Shown: positions 14,201-27,900 of the stretch, piece by piece
How the letters are laid out: every line of letters begins with the position of its first letter
Position numbering within the stretch: the first letter of the stretch is position 1
Assembly: GCA_016617855.1 (NCBI GenBank)
Contig: JAECUM010001807.1
Span: forward strand, 1-64,000
Reading direction: 5' to 3'
Length of the DNA stretch: 64,000 nt
DNA from: Megalonaias nervosa
Lineage: Eukaryota; Mollusca; Bivalvia; Unionida; Unionidae
The notes under the pieces: generated by a model
Seen by the model: only the letters and a program-made list of their open reading frames with translations
What the model was told of the DNA's origin: nothing
Databases searched by the model: none
Translations under genes and position numbers: made by a program

Positions 14201-17200
14201 GTGGACAGAGGTGATATAGCAGTGATCAGTAAAGGCAAGTGCTTTAAGACCATTTGGCCACTCATGGCCCTAACTAAAACAGAGCCATAACTGTTCACAA
14301 AGAGGTTTACATATAAACATGGACACTGGACTTCAAATAAAGGTAGGTTTCAGGTGTCACATGACCAAGTGAACAAGACCAAAATTTTGTTTTGAACTGC
14401 CTAATTTCATCCATAAAAATGCACCTTGTGCAACAATAAAATTGCCTTGATTATATCACCTGTTATAAATTTAGACAGCACATTAAATTTGATGATCAAG
14501 AAGGAAAAGAATCAACACAGGAAAATGTCAGTCAAATCAATGCAATAAATGGAAAAAGAGTGATATTTAAAAGTAATAACTAATGGCCAAAAGACAATGT
14601 AATAAGATATTGGTGTTAATTAAGAAATGCCATCTCACCTATTTTATTTTTCCTTCAGCAAATTAAGTGCAAATCTTTTCATAAATAGGTGTGTTACATG
14701 ATCAGAAAGACTCTTCTTTCTCTAAATAATATTTGATATTACACAAACTTGATCTAGAACATTTACTGACATAGACACAAACAGTGAAATGATTTGCCAC
14801 TATTGTAATCAACAAAGTTTTCACGCCATGTGCTAAACAATTTATAACATGAGAAAATTTGATAAGGTTAATGCCCATCATAATGAGTATATACTGATGC
14901 CGTCATGGTGTCCGCATAATATGCATTAACTTATAAGAAGAGTTAGCTCCCTTTGACTATTTGTTTTTCCACTTTGTAAGATGTGTCTTTCCTAGTATGA
15001 CTGTTCCCTGCAAAATCTGTTTTTGATACTAATAATTTAAATCACAAATACAGATAATACAGATAAAATATATATGCAAAAATTCTGCAGGTGGGTAAGT
15101 AGGAGTTAAGAAAGGTTGGATATAGATAGGTATTACAATCAAGAAAGTTTATTTAAGTATATCTGTGTCATGAGAAAAATATTTAATGAAATTTTTTAAT
15201 GCATTAAAATATGTTAACGGAATAACAGGTAATTTAATTCTACTCTGAGTGTTGGAAATTTAAATTCACCTGAGAGAGAAGGTTTTTTTAAACTGAAATA
15301 CACAAGAAAAATGAACAAATCATAAAGATAACATACTGGAAGGAATTTTTCAAGTGGTGTACACATTTTCATTCACTTTATTATCTGGTTTAATTCATGG
15401 GTGCAGTATAGGCTAATGAAGTCTGCCTCTGATGCAAAATCATCCCTGTGACCATTTTAAGGGATAAGTGCTTCTCCCTCAAATTCTGAATAGCTTGACC
15501 ATGGATTTAAGTATCTATGGGAAAATTTACACATGGTTTTTGTCATTTTTCATGACTTGATTAAATAATTTGAAAAACAAATGTTAACCAATTGAATAAA
15601 AGCATTACTGCTGAAAATTATAGAGCATTCCCTCAGTACATGTTAGTTAGGGTCCATAACTATCAACTGTGTTATGTACAGAAATGTGGTATAGTGAAAA
15701 CAGAGTTATGTACCTAACAACAGTATAGTGAGAACAGTGTTATATACCTAACAACAGTATAGTGAGAACAGTGTTATGTACTTAACAACAGTATAGTGAA
15801 AACAGTGTTATGTACCTAACAACAGCATAGTGAAAACAGTGTTATGTACCTAACAACAGTATAGTGAGAACAGTGTTATGTACCTAACAACAGTATAGTG
15901 AAAAGTGTTATGTACTTAACAACAGTATAGTGAAAACAGTGTTATGTGCCTAACAACAGTATAGTGAGAACAGTGTTATGTACTTAACAACAGTATAGTG
16001 AAAACAGTGTTATGTACCTAACAACAGTATAGTGAGAACAGTGTTATGTACCTAACAGTATAGTGAGAACAGTGTTATGTACCTAACAACAGTATAGTGA
16101 GAACAGTGTTATGTACTTAACAACAGTATAGTGAAAACAGTGTTATGTACCTAACAACAGTATAGTGAGAACAGTGTTATGTACCTAACAGTATAGTGAG
16201 AACAGTGTTATGTACCTAACAACAGTATAGTGAGAACAGTGTTATGTACTTAACAACAGTATAGTGAAAACTGTGTTATGTACCTAACAACAGTATAGTG
16301 AGAACAGTGTTATGTACCTAACAACAGTATAGTGAAAACAGTGTTATGTACCTAACAACAGTATAGTGAGAACAGTATTATGTACCTAACAACAGTATAG
16401 TGAGAACAGTGTTATGTACCTAACAACAGTATAGTGAGAACAGTGTTATGTACTTAACAACAGTATAGTGAAAACAGTGTTATGTACCTAACAACAGTAT
16501 AGTGAGAACTGCTTATGTACCAAACTACGGTATAGAGGAAATGATCAAGTCTCTCATAAATAATAATTTAAAAAGAAATAAATACATAATATTAAGCTTT
16601 GTGCTGTTTTCTTTCAAACCTTATTGTTATAAATTTGATAAACCAATTCAAACACAATGGTTTAATTTTGGTCATGTGGTCCATAGAGGTATTGTGTTTT
16701 GTATCTGGAATTGCATTAAACTAACACAAGTCAAGACTGTTAACCTTTTAAAATCAACCTCAGAATGCTGATTATCAATTTGTCCAAAGGAATACAACTA
16801 AATACAAGATCTAGTTACTTGCATATTTACAAATCATTCTGTTCCTAAGCTCAGTGAAGCACAAAAATGCAAGCAAAAACCTTTCATTTGACACCAAATT
16901 CAATTAGGTCTGGTTTTCAAAACTCCTTTAAAACAGTGCCAATATGTTGGCTATCAGATATGCATCATTTTCATTCAGACCCAGTTAAATAGTTTCTAAT
17001 GAATACCTCATATCCATGCCACCATTCATGCATGAAGAGAAATGACAAGATTTTTTAAATGTCTACAGTAAATGCTGAAGATCAGATAAGCCCAGTTTTT
17101 GTTAGATATACCTACATGTTACGATTGTGCATTAGTGAAAACCCCATGTTGATACAACTGATCAGGAAGAGTTGCCGTAAAATGATTATCACGATGGCCA

Positions 17201-20200
17201 TCTTGCAGGAGCAGCTTGTTTTATTTAAGGTCAGTAAGGCCAACCATTGTGTACATGTAGCCTTTGCAAGACTTGAGATTTTTGGAGGTCACACTGGTAT
17301 CATTTTCATTTAGGACCAACAAGATATAAGGAAAAGTGTTTATTCTGAATGAAAACCACGACAATATGAAAATTCCTTGAATAGGCATAGTGGTAACAAG
17401 ATCAGATTGGTACCATCTTTTTAATCATTACCAAACAGATATCATAAGAATTCTTTCAGTAAAAAAAAAAAACCTATGTCACAACAACTGTCCATTTGGA
17501 GAAGCAGCTATAACTAGATTATAAAAACAGCCACAATAGTAGCCAGATATCACATCAACACCCTTTTTATTTAGGATTTCATAAATTTTTAAAAGAAACC
17601 CCAATGTTGCTATGGCCATCCATTTAAAAGTAGCCAGAACAACATTTTCAAGATGGTCAGAATGCATGCCATACTGTATGTCAGACTGTCATCAATGTCA
17701 TTTAGTACACACAAAACATGATAAGAAGTCTTTTGGTGAAGACTTCATGTAGCTATGACCATTTGTTTGAGAAAAGTCACAACAAAGAAATCTGGCAACC
17801 ATTATGGTTGTGTGTTCGGCATTATTTTCAATTCCGTACTAAATAGTCATCATAAGTATCTGTAGAAATCTCATGCAGAATCAACCATCTACTCAGAATG
17901 AATAGTAATAGCAACATTTTCAGCCATATTGTACATCTGAGAGTACCAATTTCATTTAGGATCAAGGAGACATCATAAAAAGTCTTTTAGCGAAAGCCCT
18001 ATGTCAGTTGAACTGTCTTTTCAAGAAGAGTTGCAAGATTAAGTGCAATTAGCAACATGAAGATTTTCATGACGTCTACTATTGCAGCCATGCTGGATGT
18101 CAGAGGGGCACAATTTTCACTTAGAATCCAACAGACATCATAAAAAGAGTTTTAGTGAAAACCCCATGTCAACATTACCAACTATTCAGGTGAAGTTTTT
18201 GTTGTTGTTATAGGGTTTAACGTCATTTTTCAGCACAAGATGGGCTATACATGGCAGCCAGAATAAATGGTGGAAGAAGAACCTGGGAAAACCCCGGAAA
18301 GAACCACTGACCCACGAGAAGCTACCGGCAGGCTTTCTCACATACCCACATTGGCAAAGACCGAGACTCGAACCTATGCAGATAGAGGTAAGATGGCAGT
18401 GATACATAATGGTGAGCGCTTCGGACCACTCAGCCACTTGGGGCCCCTTCAGGTGAAGCAGCAATAAAACGATTTTCACAATGGCTGCTGTGGTGGCCAT
18501 ATTGGATGTCCTAAGGGTAACCATTTCATTTCAAACAAACTAGACCCTGGGGTGAATATGTTCGCATAGATTCATAGCAACCTCTCTGTAGCTTAGGAGG
18601 AGCAATAACAAAGTTGTGCAAATGGATAGAGGATGATAAATGAAAGGCAATCACATAAACTCTTCCAGCCTATAACCAACTGAGCTGAAGAAAAAAAATT
18701 AGTAGTTTGACTAAGCAGGGAAATACAAGGTAACTTGTGATCTAGATGATCATATAAACATAGCTGAGGAGATGGGAAGAATGTAACATGTTTACTATTA
18801 CATGATTGCAATTTCACCATGAAATTCAAAATCTATAACTGTGGTAAAATACAACCCTTCACCTCTTGCATTACTGTATAATAAAACTAAGACCTTTTGG
18901 ACTGGTAAATTGAAACTATGAACTCTGTACTGTGGTATAATGAGACTGGTGAACAGTGGTATAATGAAACTAATGACCTCTTGCACTGTTGTATAATGAC
19001 AAAAATAACCTCTTGCACTGGGGTATAATGAAATTAATGACCTTACATCATGGTATAATGAAACTAATGACCTTGCATTTTTGTGGTATAGTGAAGCCAA
19101 TGACCTCTTGCACTGTGGTATAATGAAAGTAATAACCTCTTGCACTGGGGTATAATGAAATTAGTGACCTTACATTGTGGTATAATGAAACTAATGACCT
19201 TGCATGGTGGTATAATGAAACCAATGACCTCCTGCACTGTGGTATAATGAAAGTAATAACCTCTTGCACTGGGGAATAATGAAATTAATGACCTTACATT
19301 GTGGTATAATGAAACTAATGACCTTGCATTGTAGTATAATGAAACTAATGACCTTGCATTGTGGTATAATGAAACCAACGACCTCTTGCACTGTGGTATA
19401 ATGAAACTAATGACCTCTTGCACTGTGGCATAAAGAAACTAATGAACTCTTGCACTGTGGTACAATGAGACTAATGATCTCTCAAACTTTTAACTTGGTT
19501 TTTCCAACATTACAAGTGATACCACCCCACATTACCCATACCTCATTTTCTATCCTCTGTTCCATCTCATCTTCACATGTTGCTTTCTGCTGGGCGAGCT
19601 GAGCCTCATATGCAATCCTCAATTTATTTTCTGTCCTCTCAATGACAAATTTGAGTTCCTGTTCTTTCTCCTTTTCAAAGTTTTTCCTCAAGTCCTCAGA
19701 CAACTCTTCAATCTTATTCTCCATCTCCATCTGTTTCCAAGTTTTCATTTTCTCCTTTTCACGACAAAGCCTGGACTCCAACTCTGCCTCTGAAGCTGCC
19801 ATCCATTTCACCTTTTCATCCTCCAACCTCTGAATAAACTCTTTCTCTTTCTCGTGCATGTTCCGACTAATAAACTCTGCCTCTAAAGTTTCCATCCATC
19901 TCTGCTTCTCAGTTTCAAGTCTCTGATGGAACTCTTTGTCCTTCTCACGTTCCATCTTGCTTTCAAACTCTGCAGCTGCCATTGCAGACCATCGCTGCTT
20001 TTCAGCTTCTAATCTTTGCCTGAACTCCGCTTCAAATTCCTTCCTCCAGTTGTCTCTTTGGAGCTGAAGGGTTTTCCTAGCACTATCTTCAGCATCAATC
20101 TTCCATTTCTTTTTTTCTAGCTCCAACTTCTTCTGCCAATCCTCTTCAACTTGTGCTTTCCACTGATCTTTCTCTCTTTCTCTTTCCTTTGTCTCTTTCT

Positions 20201-23200
20201 CGAAAAGTTCTTTCCATCTTGCCTCTTCAGCACCGAACTTTGACCGCAGTTCATTTTCAAAATTTCTTTTTAATGTCTCTTTCTCCTTTGCAAAGTGATT
20301 GCTAAACTCCTTGAGCAGTCGTTCTGACACAGCTTTCTTTTCTAATTCAACATGTTCCTTCACTTCTTTCTCCATCTTTTGTTTGAACTTTTCCTCCTCC
20401 TTTGTAACGAGCAGCTTCAGTTCACTTTTTGACTCTGTCTCCAGAGTTGCCCTGATGTTATTCAGCTTCTCTTCGAATTCCTGACAACACAAAAAATGAG
20501 AAAATTATGAAAATATATGACCGAGGAAAACTTGAGTTATTGACAAGAAAAAAAGGCTGTCATGGTATAAAGAGGGTTCCATACAGGGTGACCACTGCAA
20601 TTATGTATACTTCTCAAACTTTCAAAACACAAAATCATAACTGACTGAAATAATGTCACTGATATTGCAGCCACCAAAAAGCTGATACCTATATCATACA
20701 GCCTAAAAACCTGACCACAACTAAAAAAAAAAAATCACAAGTCTTTGCATTATCTACTATTATTACTAACAGCAACTTCAACAATTCAACCCTGGCTAAC
20801 ACAGTGGTTTAGCAACTTACTTGATACATCTGGTATGCCAAACACAATTCTTTGTGCCAGCATGTTTAACATTTTTTAAAAATTAAACTTTATTTGATTC
20901 TATTCCACAACTAGATCTGTCATTAAGCAAGAGCTTATGGACTACACCCCGTAACATACCGTATTTTGACTACATATTCACCCTCTCTGGAAAAAGAAAA
21001 TCATTTAAATTAAAACTTTTATTTAGAAAATTTTGTTTTAAAACTTTCTTTGTGAAAAATAATAAAACCTTTACAGAGTCACGCAAAAATCACATGTGAG
21101 GAATAGTTTCAGTGGAAAATAATGTGTCATCAAAATAGCATAATGCAAAATAGTTACTTATTTCATGTCCTTCATATACTGTTATGAATGGATTAAGTTA
21201 TAGAATGTAATTTAGTTTACAAATACTTTTATAAGCTTCTGTACCTGGCCCCACACACTGGAATCAATTCCGTGGTTCTCTGATTACTTTGCCGTGTGAT
21301 CTATGGGATAATATAATATCGTATGTAGTTTGACTGCTCCGTCCTAAGAATTGTTTCATTCCTTTATTTTCAGACACTGAATGAAACATTTCAGTGTGAA
21401 TGAGGACCAAAAAATAATTAGTTTTGCCACCCGAAAACAGGCAGAAAATATGGCATGATGTGTAAATAAAACTGTAAAAATAACATAGTTGAATCTTACA
21501 TGGGACACAACTCTTGTCAAGACATGAATACATACCAAGTTTCATTAAAATACCTCAGATGATTCTGGAGATACTAGCTGGAGATAAGTATAGCTCATGA
21601 ATGAATGGATAGACACAATCTGTATTTAAAATGTGAATTACTCTTAAAATGATTATCCGATAGACTCTATAATGTACAGGACACAAGATGACACAAACTC
21701 ATTCTAAGTTTCATGAAGATATATCAAAGGGTCCAGGATATATCAAGTACACAAAAGTGTGACTGATGGAAATGCTGAATCCAGCAACTCCCCCTACCCC
21801 ACCCCAAAAATGGTCGACTTATATTGGTACTAACTGCTCTTAATGGTCAAGATGGGGGTATTATGTGGTCCAGATGGTATGTGTAAGTAGTCACAGGGGT
21901 CGCATTATATGACCCATGCAGGATTAAGTGGCCGTTTATGTGGTGGAAACTCGAGAACTCCCGAAAAAACCACTGACAGGTGGTCATTACCTCTTGCACA
22001 TACTTGTGCAGAGGATCAAACCTGGGGTCATACAGGCCTTGAGCATGCGTATTTCTACTGCGCACTCCAAGTACCTAAAATGTAATGGTAAGCAAACAGT
22101 TATCCATGGTCAGTGTTTTTCTCAAAGAATTTCAGTTTCCTGTGTGTATATCAAAATGATATTACACTGCCACTGCCTGTGTCTTCAAGATTACTTTAAC
22201 TAGATCTGTCTGTAAAAAATATGTATGCCCCCAATACACACAAAAAAAAACCCCTTCCAACAAGAGCTCCATGACTGACACATTACTTGCCTGCCCTGTT
22301 TTTAACAGTCCTCTATATAATACTAACTTACATTTTTGTGCAGAAACCACATTAATTTTTTAGTCATGGTAACCATGACCTTTGACATGAAATTTTGTTA
22401 GTTTTTTTATCCTTACCCCAAGTGTAAATCATGCACAAAGTTTGGTCCAGGTCTGTTTCACACATGTAGAACTAAATTTATTGTGCACAAACAATATTTC
22501 TTCTTTCAGTCAGAGTGACCTTGATCTTCTGATATTTGGACCCTAAAATCAAAATAAGCTTTTTCTTTACCCCAAGTGCAAGCCATCCACAAAAGTTGGT
22601 CTGGTATGTCAAGTAAAACTTACGTATTTGTGCAGAAACTATGTTTCTTCCATCAGTCAGTGACCAATAGTGTTCTTCCTTACCCCTAGTACATGCCATT
22701 CACAAACAAAAGCAAACTACAGATCATGAAGAGCTCACATTATTGTGCAGAAATTATTTTTCTTATTTAGGTTACAGTCACTTTAACCATTGACTATTTC
22801 ATACATATATCAATAATGCTTTTCTTACTCCCTCCAAGTGCAAGCCATAAATAAAATGTGAAAAGGCCAAAAAGAAAATATGTACTGGTTTCCAGCTGCA
22901 CTGGTTTTAAAATTAGGGTAGGTAGGTAGGTTTTTTTTAATTTTAAAAAAAACATTATATGTATTATAATGATTAGTATATATGATATACTAAGTGCTTC
23001 AATTACTGGGATAATCCACCTCAATCAGATGCAAAAATCAATTCCAGGAATTTTTTAAAAAAAATTATATTTCTTTGTTTTAATTTTGTTTTTATTACCC
23101 TGGGGGAAAAAGTGGCAGTGAAAAACAAGGATGGTTGGCCAACCAGAAACACATTTTTTTCCTAACTGAAGACTGTGGAAAACTCAAGTTATTGTGCAGA

Positions 23201-24941
23201 AACCATTTATTTTTTCTTTCAGTTACAGTGATCTTGGCCTTAAAGCTTTTGACCCCAAAATTGATAAGGTTCATTCTGGCCCCAAATGTAAACCATCCAA
23301 AAGTTTGGTCACTCTACACTGTGAACTCAAGTTATTGTGCAAAAACAACTTGGTAACAGAAAAATGGATGTATAAATGGATAGATAGATGAACAAAACAA
23401 CAAAATATTACCCAGTCTTATGGCAGGAATATAAAATCTAGAATGTAGAAAAATTGGAAAAATTGCAATGTCATCAAAATCTAACCAGAACATTTATGTA
23501 TGCAATACAAAAAAGCAAAGCAAATTTCATCTGTCTGCTTCAAGTGGTGTTTGCTCAATCACACTGATAAGGTTTTTTGTTTTTAAAAAAGTGCACAAAG
23601 TTTAAAAATGGTTAAAGAAACAAAAAATGTCTGAAATAGCCTGAAAATTTTATTTAATCAGTTTTTTATGACCACTATAAAGTGTATACAACTGCATGGC
23701 TTTAAATTTAAATGTTTTTATGCTATTACATAGATCTGGGACAGACATACAGCTGTGTGGATGTATGGCTATAGAACAGCAAATCAATATGCCGCCCTAT
23801 ATAATATGAATATTTCCAGCCGATGTAGAAATAATCAAAATGAGAAAAATAAACCTTTAATACTTTTTTGATTCAGTTTGAGGATAAAATGTCAGAAATG
23901 TAGTAAAATCAGCTCAGGGCTCAGGACTCTGTGAATGATGTACCACCGGTAATACTCACTGCATCCATAATCTTTCTCTCCTGGTCAAGGGTTGAATTAA
24001 TCTGCTCATCAAGTTCTTTTTTGGTGCTCTGCAGCCACTTTTTCCTTTCCTTGTCAACCTCTTCTTGGAGTTCTGACATCCGCCATTTTAATTTCTCTTC
24101 TGTAAGCATCCTGGCAAATTCCTCTGATTTGTTCTTCTCCCATTTCTTCTGTTCTTCTTCCAGCAACTGACTTGATTCAGCTTGCCACTCTAGTTTGGCT
24201 GTGATTAAATAAAGGACACTAGATGTTTGCACAGTAAAACGGAAAAACAATTTATGTTTGCCTACGATGACAAAATGTTTGTGCTCTGAACAAACAAATT
24301 CATTAATGTTGGACATTGGTGAAAATATTAAGCATAAAGACTAAAATGCAAACATGTATTTTATTTGTTAAATGAGATACATAAATCAAATCTATTTTAT
24401 AGTAATGAGAATAAAATAATATTATAAATTGCTGACTCACTGAGAGAATGCATACATGATGCCAACTGTAACATTAACAACATGAATGACCTTCACCTCA
24501 TAATGGATGAACTGTCAAACTGCAAAAGTGACATCAAATGAAAAAGAATTAGCAGTAATGCTTGAGTAAACTAAGCTCTGGCACATTTTAATTCCCTACA
24601 GAACATGCAAAGCTAAGATAGACATCATATGACCATTGATTCTCACTGCTCTAATAAGCTAAATCATCACTCAAATTAAACATTTCACATGATCTAACCT
24701 TGATAACTTTTTCCATTACCAGAGTATATCCTTATCACAAGCAATAAGTTGGACCAATTTAATGGATGTCAATTAAAACCACATCAGTCTACCTCAGTCA
24801 TGCTGATCTGATACTGTAAATGGGCAATGATTCCATTGCATTAATGAGAAAAAAAACTCTACTCCATGTTTTGCCTGTGACCTATGTTGATTGATGTAGC
24901 CCTCTTAGGCAAGACAGGAACTCCTAGTATGCCTGGTTACA

Positions 24942-24996
<55 letters not shown>

Positions 24997-27900
24997 GGGT
25001 TTAACAGCATGTCAACACAATAATAGCTATATAGTGCCAAATAAAATTTCTAAACATGCAAAGAAAATGAATTGCCAAAATACTTTAGGATGTTAAACCC
25101 TTCCAAATAAACACGAATATGAAGACTTACAAGAGAAAAGGTAAAGATGTTACCATTCTTTAAAAGTTAAATAAAACAGATAATAATTATGACAACTACA
25201 AAATTCCTTAAAAATACAGTCAATATTTTTCTAAATATAAAATTTTTAATACTTTTACATAGTCAAAGATTTTCTCTGTTGGTATATCATGATGAAATTT
25301 CTTAAATGAGTTCAAATAAAAAAAACCCAAACCTTCTGTCTCACAGTCAATATAATCAACAATAATGTGTTTCCACTTTCAGTAAGAAAGAACAAGAATC
25401 AGAACAATGTATACAGATAAATAATTGCATCATTCACTTTATTAGGAACAATACCATTGTCAATTAAGCAAATTTTATGTACTAAACATTATATTTTCTT
25501 TCACATATATACACTTACATTTGCTAGCAAAATATCAAAAAGATTGTATGTGATTATTATTTTGGATAAGCTTAGTTTCCAAAATATTATACAAAGCTCT
25601 TTCACTGTGAGGACCTTCTGTATATGCATGTATGGTCATCGATCCAATAAAATGGTACAATTCATTTTATCATTTCTACTTTATTCATTTAACTTCTTTT
25701 ATTTTGATTCATTATGGCCATTTATAATGTGATTTCATGTAAAACTACTCTACCTTGTTGTTTTAACACACTTTTATGACATAACATTTGTAACATACTT
25801 CAGTACAAGGCTCACTCACTAACAGCAGAGGTCATTTTATGGCTTTAATGAATGTTATAATGAGTATGTCATGTGAAATGTATAAGCAAACTGTCTCACC
25901 CTCATTTAGCCTCTGTTCTGATTTTGCCTCCATTTCTTCGTCTAGTTTCATCCTAAGTTCGGCTTCGGCAAGCTTGACGGCATTCTCTATGGCCTGTTCC
26001 TTGGTTGACTTGTGTTCCTCCAACCATAACACCTTAGACATAGCAACCTACCAATAAAAACCAGTAAATAATTAATTTAACATGTTTATAAAATAAAAAC
26101 ATGCTTTAACACTATTTCTATCTAATGTGATCATATCATATAAATAATAAAATATGTAAGGTACTTGCAGAGTGATGTGAAAATAGTGTTCATACAGTAC
26201 TGTATTTTAATGCACAAGATTCAAGCACTTTAAAGCACTTTTTTTTCTAGCTAACATGGTAATATTCAAGCGTATTTAAGGACAGGTATAAATCTTGCAA
26301 ATATAAGCTTTAGATTTACTCTTTTTTCCATGAAGAGTGAATCCATATCACAAATGGAAAACAACCACATAGTACTACCCATCAGGCCTATGTGTGCATA
26401 TACCCTTCTGCTTACCTGTTTCAGAATTTTGATCATGAATAGAGCTTTATGAAACAGCAAACCAGTTTAGAAATCCTAAAGTACACTAATGACATCTAGT
26501 GACAGCCAAGATTAATGGCTAAATCCCATTTGGATAATTATGTTTCCAAGATCAGGTCAAGGATGTGTATAAATAAGGATTCAATTACATGAGCTGACCA
26601 TGTCACAACCCATTTGACCATGTCAATGTCAAGAATGATTATACAAACTTATTTTATTTGATAGTTTTCAAACAGGATGGAAGATGTAGGTCACTGGGAC
26701 CTGCTAGTAATACAGTGGTGCGCACCTCCTTGTAATGTACAAATGTATGCACATGTCAAGTTTAATATTTTTACAAGCAATACTGTCATAAAAATGACCA
26801 AATTGTACTTGGTAGTATACATATCTGTCAACACCAATGATAACAATATCCATAAAAAACAAACTAGACTGATGCGAGTACCATATATGCTCACTTATAT
26901 GGTTGAATCCTACTCCTAACAATGTAGTTTTGGTTTTGTGAGTTTAACACAATTTTTCAGCACATGATAGGTTATACATTGTGGCCAATATCTGCTGCAG
27001 AAAACTGTTGTAGTTAGGGGTTAATTCCATTTTTCAGCACATGATAGGATATACATGGTGGCCAGTATGTCTGTTGGAGGAAACCCTCGGATGAACCACT
27101 GACCCATGGGAATCCACTGGCAAGCTTTCTCACATATCCATGTTGGCCGAGCCCCAGACTGGAACCCACACAGCAAGAGGTCAGTAATCTGTAAAGGCAA
27201 ATGCCTTTGACCATTGGCCACCAACAGCCCCTTATGCAGAAAGAATCCAGGAAGACCCACTGACCCACAGGAACCTACAGGCAAACTTTCTCATATACCC
27301 ACATTTACCAAGACTTGAACCCTCATGGACAGAGGTAAGAAGTGAGTGATTTGTAATGTTAAGCACCTTAGACCACTTAGCCCCCAGACCCCACCCCCAA
27401 ACAGCATAGACCCTGATATGCCAATTCATAACACCCCAACAGGACAGGATCTATATTGTTTGCTCTACTGATTACTCCTATAGTGAAACTCGTGCAGGTC
27501 ATGTATATGCATTTACTCAAATATAAATTGTTAAAATTTAATACTAATTTTGCTTAATCAAAGTCTATTCAATCTTGATTATTAAATGCTCTGCACTTTA
27601 ACTGTCATCAAGAAACTTCAGATGAAAATTATTGATTGCCATGGACTTCTATAATGGTGGCCAGGTACTAATCTGGGTCAAGAAAAGAGCATGCCGAGTC
27701 TAATTGTCACAATATAGGGTATGAATTTGTTTATCAAACAAGTGTAGCTTTCATTGTGACATCAGAGCATGAGACGTTCAGTCCTGATTGTACTGGATCA
27801 CACCTTTACGTTGATCTTGTCCAAAACTGTCCATGTAACTTTAACACTGATTTTGCCGTATCTCCTTCTCAGGGAATGTAAATAATTACCTTCCAAAAGA

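Noticed and set aside
15650..16520. CRISPR-like array
   Set aside because: Direct tandem repeat without unique spacers, in a eukaryotic intron.
18798..19423. Several minus-strand frames of 66-119 codons rich in FIIPQC / SLYHN
   Set aside because: They are overlapping readings of the 30-33-bp array in different frames, inside an intron.
6619..20480. A second, separate coiled-coil gene in the left half
   Set aside because: Phases join continuously from exon 11 to exon 18, and conserved CEP152 islands occur on both sides (exons 8, 14, 17, 18), so one gene explains everything.
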